This document shows, piece after piece, positions 36,239-43,178 of a stretch of DNA of 64,000 bases. Position 1 is the first letter of the stretch. The number at the start of each line of letters is the position of its first letter. The notes beneath the pieces were generated by a model. It made no database searches. It saw only the letters and a list, made by a program, of their open reading frames with translations, and was not told where the DNA came from. Made by a program: the position numbers and the translations under genes. This DNA is from Streptomyces sp. AA1529 (GTDB lineage Bacteria; Actinomycetota; Actinomycetes; Streptomycetales; Streptomycetaceae), in assembly GCF_000280905.1 (NCBI RefSeq), contig NZ_ALAP01000019.1, positions 79,884-143,883 of the forward strand, in the 5' to 3' direction.

Positions 36239-37333
36239 ATGAAGGACTGGTTGAGTTGCCGTAGGGCCGAAGCGGGTTCATGGGAACTTCGCGAGGGCAT
36301 TCGGGCGCGCGTCAGCGAGTTGCGCGCGATTCTGGATGACAGAGAGGCAGCTGATGCGAAGGCGGTGAACCCGGACAGCAAGAAAGGGAAACTCCTCTCG
36401 GATGCCCGGGATGAACTGCGCCTGGCCGAGGAAAAAATTTCAGAGCGCCATTCAGGCAGATACAAGAATGCATCCCATGTCATCGTGGGGCAGATTCACC
36501 TCGACGCCGCACACAACATCCTGCTGCGGCTGTCGGAACTGAACGATGTAGTACCGATGCTGCCCGGGGCACTCGCCTTCGTGCGTGAGAATCTCCGGCC
36601 CGACGATCCGCGGCGCACCAGGGTGGAAAGGATCACTCAACGGGTGTCGGAGGGAGGCGCCCTGGACGAGGAGGCCCGTGAAGCCCTGCTCGATGCCATG
36701 GGCGCGGCCCGGCAGCTCAACATCCGAGAGAAGATGCGGGTGCGCAGCTTCGTCTACATCGTCTGGTGGGTCATGCTCGGGCTGACCGCCATCGCGATCG
36801 CCGTGGCCGTCCTGGGGGGAGTCGGCCGTGGCGCGCTGCCGCTGTGCTTCACGCCGGAACAATCCGGCGTGGGCCGCCTGGCAGTGTGCCCGCTCGACAT
36901 GGCACGCCTCCCGAAGGATCCCGCCCGTGTCGAGGAGACCAGGAAGATCGTGGCGGAAACGACCCGCCCGGCGGACTACCTCGCCGTCGAACTGGTGGGT
37001 CTCGTGGCTGCCTGCATCGCGGCGACCGTGACTCTGCGACGTATGAGAGGCACCACCACGCCATTCGGGGTCCCCCTCACCCTCGCACTTCTCAAGCTGC
37101 CCACCGGAGCGCTGACGGCAGTTCTGGGAATTCTTCTGATGCGGGGTGCATTCATTCCGGGGCTGACCGATCTGGACTCGCCGGGTCAGATCATCGCCTG
37201 GGCCATCGTCTTCGGATATGCCCAACAGCTGTTCACGCACCTCGTCGACAACCAGGCCCAGTCGGTCCTCAGCACGGGCGGCAACTCCAAGACCCACCGT
37301 GCACGCGAGGAGGAGGAAAGGATCGATGCCTGA
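36239..37333 (+). CDS. orphan membrane protein with coiled-coil head
   Basis: 364 residues with no family I recognise. Residues 1-165 are hydrophilic and helical with many Glu, Arg and Leu (VSELRAILDDREAADAKAV, ARDELRLAEEKISERHS), likely a coiled-coil cytoplasmic domain. Four membrane segments follow at about 167-192, 243-264, 273-303 and 312-332. Codon use is less extreme in GC than its neighbours, with several AAA, AAT and ATT codons. It sits alone upstream of a tRNA cluster, which suggests acquired DNA. The start is ATG 36239, with CACAAT 6 bases upstream and no ribosome site. Confidence 0.7.
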   Translation: MKDWLSCRRAEAGSWELREGIRARVSELRAILDDREAADAKAVNPDSKKGKLLSDARDELRLAEEKISERHSGRYKNASHVIVGQIHLDAAHNILLRLSELNDVVPMLPGALAFVRENLRPDDPRRTRVERITQRVSEGGALDEEAREALLDAMGAARQLNIREKMRVRSFVYIVWWVMLGLTAIAIAVAVLGGVGRGALPLCFTPEQSGVGRLAVCPLDMARLPKDPARVEETRKIVAETTRPADYLAVELVGLVAACIAATVTLRRMRGTTTPFGVPLTLALLKLPTGALTAVLGILLMRGAFIPGLTDLDSPGQIIAWAIVFGYAQQLFTHLVDNQAQSVLSTGGNSKTHRAREEEERIDA

Positions 37334-37655
37334 CCCCGTCGCGTCGACAACTGCCACCGCATGGAGCGGGCAGCCTCGAAGAATTGACGCTCGACTGTCC
37401 GCACAATGTGCCAGGGCTCCTGGGGCGTCGCAATATGTCATGGAATTTGCCGCACTGGGCGCCTGATTCCTCCCGGGAATCCGGACACTGCCGGTGCTTG
37501 CTTTTCCCGGATTCCTCCACCGAAGTATCCTCACCTACGAGGGCAAGGATTCTCCGCTTGCAGGTCGGACGCCTCCTGGGCGGCGGCCCCGGTGTTCTCA
37601 CCCACATGACCCGCAGCGGCCGGCCGCACTGGGGCCGGCCGGTGATGTCACAGCA
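37334..37655. other. non-coding stretch before the tRNA-Phe terminator
   Basis: About 320 bases in which I see no gene. It is relatively AT-rich compared with the window and may belong to the same foreign-looking segment as the gene before it. Confidence 0.45.
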
Positions 37656-37659
37656 CGAG

Positions 37660-37695
37660 AAACCCCCTGCCGGATGAGTCCGACAGGGGGTTTTC
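37660..37695. terminator. terminator after tRNA-Phe
   Basis: AACCCCCTG-C-CGGA and TCCG-A-CAGGGGGTT form a stem with one internal mismatch and a short loop; A-runs and T-runs flank it, so it can work in both directions. Confidence 0.75.
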
Positions 37696-37708
37696 CCACT
37701 TCACGGTG

Positions 37709-37783
37709 GTGGCTGGGGCCGGGGTCGAACCGGCGACCTTCCGCTTTTCAGGCGGACGCTCGTACCAACTGAGCTACCCAGCC
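37709..37783 (-). tRNA. tRNA-Phe (GAA)
   Basis: The minus-strand cloverleaf has acceptor GGCTGGG/CCCAGCC with discriminator A, anticodon stem TCCGC/GCGGA around CTGAAAA (anticodon GAA), and T-arm GTTCGACC. CCA is encoded directly after the discriminator (37706-37708), unlike the Gly, Asp and Lys genes here. Confidence 0.95.
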
Positions 37784-37787
37784 GCAG

Positions 37788-37862
37788 CGGTCCTGACGGG
37801 ATTTGAACCCGCGGCCTCCACCTTGACAGGGTGGCGAGCACTCCAAGCTGCTCCACAGGACC
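37788..37862 (-). tRNA. tRNA-Asp (GTC), second copy
   Basis: 75-nt cloverleaf, anticodon GTC, nearly identical to 21846-21920. It lies 4 bases upstream of tRNA-Phe on the same strand, so they are one transcript ending at the 37660-37695 terminator. Confidence 0.95.
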
Positions 37863-38025
37863 AAGCGTTTGTGCGAGCTACAGTCTCGCACAGTGCGACG
37901 TGTGTTCCCAACCGCGTTTCCGGGGCTTGGAACGCTCCCCAGCTGGGGTGACGTCGCCGGAAAAGAGTAACAGACCCCGAGGGCTGCCCCGAACCGTCAG
38001 CTACCGGGTCGTCTGCGGAGTCGGG

Positions 38026-38157
38026 GAAGGTTCCGCGTCGCCGGAACCTGGACCGCGCAGGCCCCCGTATCGGCACGGCAGTACGAAATAAGGCCCCTCC
38101 GGCCGCGTTTTCGCAGTTCAGGGGCTGAGGAAGGTGCCCCGACGGGATTCGAACCCG
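38026..38157 (-). pseudogene. broken tRNA-Glu copy with its downstream flank
   Basis: 38135-38157 repeats the 3' acceptor strand and the T-arm of the tRNA-Glu at 39293-39365 (GCCCC then CGGGATTCGAACCCG), after which similarity stops. The flank to the left also matches: CGTCGCCGGAA, TCGGCACGGCAG, then CCCCTCCG, GCGTTTTCGCAGTTCAGGGGCTGAG in parallel with 39170-39290. The 5' two-thirds of the tRNA are missing. It is either a truncated tandem tRNA-Glu gene or the far attachment site of a lost or decayed integrated element. Confidence 0.7.
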
Positions 38158-38432
38158 AAATCGTTACCTCGCTGACCTGCGAGAATGTGGCGAAGCCGGA
38201 TGAGTGGGGCCGTTTCGCTCCGCCCCGATCCGGCTGTGTCTCGCTCGATCCGGTACCCGTGCTGATGTGTCAGCACGACCCCGCGATCGTTGCTCGTGTA
38301 ACTCCAGCCACGTCAAGCACATGGGGTGCGGGGAAGCCCGGCAGGCCGCCCGAGCTGCACGGAGTAGCTTTCCGGCGCGTACCGGGTCCGCTACGTTGAC
38401 TTCGGGGCAGCAGCGCGAACAGTGGAGGCGGC
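38158..38432. other. unexplained DNA between broken tRNA-Glu and Uma2 gene
   Basis: About 275 bases with no gene I trust. It begins AAATCGTTACCTCGCTGACC where the tRNA match ends, and includes the promoter region of the next gene. Confidence 0.45.
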
Positions 38433-39098
38433 ATGTCAGCGGGCGCGGCCGAGGGGCCTGAATTCCAGCCCCCCGAGATGCTGAGCTGGGAAGAACTTCA
38501 GCAGCTTCCGGACGACGTCGCCGAGGGGATCGAGCTCTGGCAGGGCAGGGTCGTGTGGAACAGGCGCGGCCCGCTGGAGCACCAGCGTTTCGCCGTGCGC
38601 ATGCGTAACGCGCTCGAGGACGCGGCCCGCCGCGCCATGCGGGGAGAGAGCAGCGGCAGGGACGAGCGCTGCTGGCAGGTCGAGGTGGAGACCAATGTCT
38701 TCTTCACGCCCGACAAGTCCAGCTTCCTCACCCCTGACTTCATGGTCCGCCGCTGCCTGCCCCGTGGAGCCGACACCTTCGCCACGGACACCGTCCTTGT
38801 GGGCGAGGTGCTCTCCGGCTCGGACACCCCCAGGCGCCGGCAGTGGAAGATGGACCGCTACGCGGAGGCGGCCATCCCCTGGTACTGGGAGATCGAGCTC
38901 GACTCGAGCGCGACCTGGGACGTCACCTCCGTTCGGGCGTACGAGCTGGTCGCTATCGACCGGTCCGGGCTCGCCGTCAAGCCGCTGCGCCCCTCGGTGT
39001 ACGTAGCCGTCGGCGAGTGGGAGCCGGACGGCCTCGGCATCGAGTTCCCCGAGCCCTTCGCCCTGAGTGTCCCCTGGGAAGACCTGGCGTTCCAGTAG
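38433..39098 (+). CDS. Uma2-family (DUF820) restriction-like endonuclease
   Basis: 221 residues. The Uma2 fold is seen in MLSWEELQQLPDDVAEGIELWQGRVVWNR (start), then the PD-(D/E)XK-like positions in FLTPDFMVRRCL (Asp) and VLVGEVLSGSDT (Glu), and the helix KMDRYAEAAIPWYWEIEL. Such genes are abundant in Streptomyces and cyanobacteria, often near mobile DNA; their biological role is unsettled. It is the only gene between the broken and intact tRNA-Glu copies, as cargo of a small inserted segment would be. The ATG at 38433 follows GGAGGCGGC. Confidence 0.85.
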   Translation: MSAGAAEGPEFQPPEMLSWEELQQLPDDVAEGIELWQGRVVWNRRGPLEHQRFAVRMRNALEDAARRAMRGESSGRDERCWQVEVETNVFFTPDKSSFLTPDFMVRRCLPRGADTFATDTVLVGEVLSGSDTPRRRQWKMDRYAEAAIPWYWEIELDSSATWDVTSVRAYELVAIDRSGLAVKPLRPSVYVAVGEWEPDGLGIEFPEPFALSVPWEDLAFQ

Positions 39099-39241
39099 TG
39101 CCGAGCCGGCCAGGTGGTGTCGTGGGGCTGCCCTGGAAACGTTCGCCGGGGTCGCATGCGGAGCCGGGGGGAGTTCCCCGTCGCCGGAAACTGGGCCGCG
39201 GATGCCCCATGGCCGCACAGCCGAGTCGGCACGGCAGCACG

Positions 39242-39284
39242 AAAAAAAGCCCCTCCGACCGCGTATTCGCAGTTCAGAGGGGCT
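39242..39284 (-). terminator. T-tailed terminator after tRNA-Glu
   Basis: GAGGGGCT/AGCCCCTC stem, followed on the minus strand by a run of seven T. A similar but weaker version lies beside the broken tRNA copy. Confidence 0.8.
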
Positions 39285-39292
39285 GAGAAAGG

Positions 39293-39365
39293 TGCCCCCA
39301 ACGGGATTCGAACCCGTGCTACCGCCTTGAAAGGGCGGCGTCCTGGGCCACTAGACGATGAGGGC
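39293..39365 (-). tRNA. tRNA-Glu (TTC)
   Basis: 73-nt cloverleaf on the minus strand: acceptor GCCCTCA/TGGGGGC (one T-G pair), anticodon stem CCGCC/GGCGG around CTTTCAA (anticodon TTC), T-arm CGGGTTCGAATCCCG. Its 3' end is repeated at 38135-38157. Confidence 0.95.
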
Positions 39366-39538
39366 GAAACCGCCGACCGTGCGCCTGAACAGCGCTTCAG
39401 CAGGCTCGGGCAGCATATGGGATGCACGGACCGTTCGCCAAAACATATGCCGGGCCCCGACAGCGGTGTGCGGGGCGGTTCGCCGTACCGGGTCGCACGG
39501 TCGGCGGTCCGGCGCTCCGCCCTGCCCGTCCCGCACGG

Positions 39539-41131
39539 TCAGCGGCCCGTCGCCGGGCTCGTGCCGGTCGGGCTCGGCGACGACGGCGACGGCGACGACG
39601 GCGACGGCGACGACGGCGAGGAGCCCGGTTCGACCTCCTCCGGCAGGTGGCGGGACACCTCCGCCTTGGACAGCCCCAGGCCGCCCAGGTCGATCTCGTC
39701 CCATGCCTGGAGCCGCTTGCTGTCCCGGTCCAGGTAGAGCACCGACGCCTGCACCTTGTCCGGCGTCTCGCCCTCGACCGCGCGCAGTCCGCTGCCTCCC
39801 GTGGAGCCCTCGATCATCAGCCGGGTGTCGTGCGGCAGCACCCGGGTGCTGCGGTTGTGGGTGTGGCCGGCGAGGGCGAGCGGGACGAGGCCGTCGGTCT
39901 GCTCGGCCAGTACCGGGTTGTGGCCCACTGCTATGTCCACCGGGGAGCCGGCGGCCCGCTGGGAGCGCAGCGCGGCGGCCAGCCTGCGGCCCTCCGTCCG
40001 CTCCGCCGGGTCGCCCTCGGCGGCGACCGAGCGGTCCGGGGTGAACTGCGGGTCGCCCCAGCCCGCTATCCGCAGCCCGGCGACGTCGACCGGTTCGCCC
40101 CCGTCCAGCACGTGCACCTTCGAGGGGGACGTGCCGGCCAGTTCCTCCATGGCCTGCTGGGTGGTCTTCGAGTCGTGGTTGCCGCGGACCCACACATAGG
40201 GGGCGCCGAGATCCGGTATGGGCTCCAGGAAGCCGTTCTCGGGGGCCGTGCCATGGTCCATGGTGTCGCCGGAGTCGATGATCACGTCGATCTTGTACTG
40301 CTCGACCAGCGACCGGACGATGTGCCAGGCGGCGGGGTTGAGGTGGATGTCCGAGACGTGCAGCACCCGGGTGGTCGAGGGGTCCGGCTGGTAGGCGGGG
40401 AGGGTGGATGCCGCGTCGTAGAGCTTGGTGACGTTGGTGACCAGCCGCGCCAGCTCCTGCTGGTAGACGTCGAACTCGGTGGCGATGCTGCGGGCGTTGC
40501 CCACCACCGAGGGGGCGCTCGCCAGCAGCCCGGAGAACTTCGGCTCCAGCACCGATTTCGGGTTCCAGGTGAGCGCCGCGGTCGCGCCGCAGGCCACCAG
40601 CAGCGCGAGGGAGAGCCCGCCTGCCGCGAGAGCCCGGCGGGGCCTGCGGTAGACGGCGAGGGCCAGCGCGCAGGAGCCGGTCAGCACCGCGACCGCCGAG
40701 CGTACGCCGAGGTCGAGCGCGCCCGAGCGGACGTCGTCCGAGATCTCGTCCTGCAGGCCCTCGATCCGCTCCGGGTGGTCCACCAGGGCCGAGGCGCGCT
40801 CCTGGTCGAGTTCGTCGACGTCGACGTCCAGCCGCAGCGGCGCCGTGTGGCTGTCCAGCGCCAGCGCTCCCAGCGGTGCGACATTGATCTTGGTGCCGCC
40901 GCTGAAGGAGGGGCGCAGCGTCATCGTCGTGTCGACGGGTCCCACCGGCTCCCGCACGCTGCCCACGGCGAGCAGCCCCAGCCAGGCCCCCAGCAGCGTC
41001 ACGAGCACCAGCCCCGCGGCACGCCGGTGGGAGCGCCGGGTGGTGGCGGCGAACCGGTGGGCGAGCCGGTCGGCGACCTGTCCGAACCATTCCTTCGCGA
41101 TCCGCGACGGTTTGGCGACAACGCTGGCCAT
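39539..41131 (-). CDS. membrane-anchored calcineurin-like metallophosphoesterase
   Basis: 530 residues. One membrane segment is at about 38-56 and a second hydrophobic hairpin at about 145-190. The phosphoesterase domain follows: VLHVSDIHLNP (motif D-x-H), IIDSGDTMDHG (GD), VWVRGNHDS (GNHD), AVGHNPV and LAGHTHNRS (GHTH). The intervening outside domain contains SFSGGTKINVAPLG. The tail is a run of SPS(S)P repeats matching tandem DNA near 39570-39616. The substrate is unknown. It is divergent from the zincin gene at 41287. Confidence 0.88.
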   Translation of the reverse strand: MASVVAKPSRIAKEWFGQVADRLAHRFAATTRRSHRRAAGLVLVTLLGAWLGLLAVGSVREPVGPVDTTMTLRPSFSGGTKINVAPLGALALDSHTAPLRLDVDVDELDQERASALVDHPERIEGLQDEISDDVRSGALDLGVRSAVAVLTGSCALALAVYRRPRRALAAGGLSLALLVACGATAALTWNPKSVLEPKFSGLLASAPSVVGNARSIATEFDVYQQELARLVTNVTKLYDAASTLPAYQPDPSTTRVLHVSDIHLNPAAWHIVRSLVEQYKIDVIIDSGDTMDHGTAPENGFLEPIPDLGAPYVWVRGNHDSKTTQQAMEELAGTSPSKVHVLDGGEPVDVAGLRIAGWGDPQFTPDRSVAAEGDPAERTEGRRLAAALRSQRAAGSPVDIAVGHNPVLAEQTDGLVPLALAGHTHNRSTRVLPHDTRLMIEGSTGGSGLRAVEGETPDKVQASVLYLDRDSKRLQAWDEIDLGGLGLSKAEVSRHLPEEVEPGSSPSSPSPSSPSPSSPSPTGTSPATGR

Positions 41132-41286
41132 GTGGGCGCGTATGCCCCTTGCGGGGCGTCCTATGCCGCGAGCGGGCCGGGCGCTCGACGGCCCGGGGCC
41201 AGCCGCGGCCGGCTGCGGGACCGGTTCCGCAGGAACCTGGTGCGCGTGCTGCTGCCCGGGCGGGGTCGCGGGTCGACAATGGTCAC

Positions 41287-41736
41287 GTGCTGGAGATGAC
41301 GCGTGAGGAGTTCGAGGAGCTGGTGGCAGAGGCCCTCGACCGGATACCGCCCGAACTGACCAGGCTCATGGACAACGTCGCGGTCTTCGTGGAGGACGAG
41401 CCTCCGGCGGGCGAGCCGGAGCTGCTCGGACTCTACGAGGGGACGCCGCTGACCGAACGCGGCGAGTGGTACGCGGGTGTGCTGCCCGACCGCATCACGG
41501 TCTACCGGGGGCCGACCCTGCGCATGGTCGAGCGGGAATCCGCCACCGGCGGCCGGGACACCGGGGGCACCGGGGGCACCGGGGACGCCACGGGTGGTCA
41601 CGAAGCGGAGAGTGGCCGGGCGGGCCGGAACGGCCGGGAGGGGGTCGTGGAGGAGGTCGAGATCACCGTCGTCCACGAGATCGCGCACCACTTCGGCATC
41701 GACGACGAGCGCCTGCACGCCCTCGGCTACGGCTGA
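41287..41736 (+). CDS. small zincin-like metallopeptidase
   Basis: 149 residues of the MXAN_0125/DUF1025 family of minimal zincins. It starts MLEMTREEFEELVAEALDRIP, and the zinc site HEIAHHFGIDDERL is at 130-143 near the C-terminus. Residues about 84-120 are a Gly/Thr-rich insert (GGTGGTGDATGG), encoded by a CCGGGGGCA tandem repeat, that pushes the fold apart relative to usual family members of about 115 residues. The GTG at 41287 has GACAAT 6 bases upstream and no ribosome site. Function in actinomycetes is unknown. Confidence 0.85.
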   Translation: MLEMTREEFEELVAEALDRIPPELTRLMDNVAVFVEDEPPAGEPELLGLYEGTPLTERGEWYAGVLPDRITVYRGPTLRMVERESATGGRDTGGTGGTGDATGGHEAESGRAGRNGREGVVEEVEITVVHEIAHHFGIDDERLHALGYG

Positions 41737-41737
41737 C

Positions 41738-41762
41738 GTGGCGTGGCGTGGCGTGGCGTGGC
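41738..41762. repeat. GTGGC pentanucleotide repeat
   Basis: Five exact copies of GTGGC right after the zincin stop codon, then decayed copies (ATGTC, GTGTC). Confidence 0.85.
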
Positions 41763-41947
41763 ATGTCGTGTCGGGACGGGACGCGAGGCCGGGGGCGACA
41801 GGGGGCGCCCCGGGCAGCGCTCGGCGGTCGCGCGTGCGCCGTGCCGGGCGCCGTGGGCGTCGCGCGGCGTGACCTGTTGGGGTGATGGGGAGTTGGGCAC
41901 GGCACTCGCCTGTAGTCCCGCTGTAGTCCCGCGCAGGAGGTCCCGCC

Positions 41948-42586
41948 GTGCGCCGAGCCCGTACCGCCGTGCCCAGCCCCGCAGTCGTCGCCCGGACGGC
42001 CGCGGGTGCCCTGATACTCGCGGCGGTTTCCACCCTCACCGGCTGTATGACGGTGCAGGGCGCCGACGACGCGGGCGAGGGCACCGTGCCGGTGGGCAGC
42101 AGGGCCGACGACGACGGTGGGGCGACCGAGCCGGAGGGCGGGCTGGACGGTACGGCCTACCGCAGGGGACATGCCCACGGCGGGGCGCACGGCGGCACCG
42201 ACGGGCGCAAGACCCGGGAACACGAGCGGGACAAGAAGGGCAAGCACGCGAAGCGCGGCGAGCAGGACGACGAAGAGCGTTCCGAGAAGCGGGACGGCTC
42301 GGACGGAGACGGCTCGGATGAGGACACCGGATCCTCCAAGGGCTCCGGTTCGTCCGGCTCGTCGTCGGGCAGCGGCGGGACCCGCCCCGGGCCGGGCCCG
42401 ACCGGGGGCCACGACGGTTCGGGCGGGGCCGGAGGCGGCCACGACGGCGGTTCCGGTACGCCGACCGACTCGCCCAGCCCGACGCCGACCAAGCCGGATC
42501 CGGAGCCCTCGCCGACCCGGACCACGGCCTCGCCCAGCGGAGGCTCCGACCCCTTCGCCCGCCGGGTCCAGCCCAGTCCGGCCTGA
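41948..42586 (+). CDS. lipoprotein with long low-complexity tail
   Basis: 212 residues. A signal peptide with lipobox LTGC gives a lipid-anchored Cys33. The mature part is hydrophilic: a His/Gly segment (GHAHGGAHGG), a Lys/Glu/Asp segment (HERDKKGKHAKRGEQDDEERSE), then Ser/Gly and Pro/Thr repeats. No domain is recognised. The His-rich part could bind metal, but this is only composition. The GTG at 41948 follows CAGGAGG. Confidence 0.7.
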   Translation: MRRARTAVPSPAVVARTAAGALILAAVSTLTGCMTVQGADDAGEGTVPVGSRADDDGGATEPEGGLDGTAYRRGHAHGGAHGGTDGRKTREHERDKKGKHAKRGEQDDEERSEKRDGSDGDGSDEDTGSSKGSGSSGSSSGSGGTRPGPGPTGGHDGSGGAGGGHDGGSGTPTDSPSPTPTKPDPEPSPTRTTASPSGGSDPFARRVQPSPA

Positions 42587-42990
42587 GCATGCCCGTTCCG
42601 CCTGCGCGAGCGCACCCGGCCGGGCGGGAGCCGCGCGCCGCACGGTCGGACAGCGGCTCGGTGGCTCAGGGGCTCGGTGGCCCGGCGTCCCAGTGCGGCC
42701 TCAGTGCCGATCGAGCGCCGCGTGCTCGGGGCACCCGCTCGACGCCTGCGTCCTGTCGGGAGCCACCCCGGCACCCCGCAAACACCCGCAAGCACCCACA
42801 AGTGCCCACAAGCACTCGGAAGCGGTCCACGCGCCCCCCAGCAGCGGCCCGCAGCAGCCCGGGGTCCCCTGCTTCCAGCCGGGCGTCCGGCCGGCTGCCC
42901 GGCCAGGCCGGAAGCCGGACCCGCGGCCGGGGTCGGGGCCCCGGGGAGGCGGGAGGGCGGTGACCGGGGGGATCGTGGCCAGGAGCCCGT
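42587..42990. other. non-coding region with short repeats
   Basis: About 400 bases without a convincing gene. It holds the 10-bp repeat listed separately and ends at the helicase promoter. Confidence 0.5.
42775..42825. repeat. 10-bp tandem repeat CGCAAGCACC
   Basis: Four to five imperfect copies: CGCAAACACC, CGCAAGCACC, CACAAGTGCC, CACAAGCACT, CGGAAGCGGT. Confidence 0.75.
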
Positions 42991-43020
42991 TTGCGTGTTG
43001 CTCCCAGGGCCGCGTATGCT
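42991..43020 (+). promoter_or_regulatory. promoter of the DEAD-box helicase gene
   Basis: TTGCGT (42991-42996) and TATGCT (43015-43020) with an 18-base spacer make a good housekeeping-type promoter. The message would have a leader of about 150 bases before the ATG at 43179, long for this genome. Confidence 0.6.
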
Positions 43021-43178
43021 GGTAGATCGTTTGATCCCATTTGCCCGGCGCCATCAGTACAGCGCGCCGTGTGGCGCGTTCTCTCCGGCCGTGGCTGACC
43101 GCATCGAGGCGGTTCTTTGCGAATTTCACGGAGTTATGGGCGCGTGCCGAATGACTCCGGAAGGTTGTCGCAACTCGC

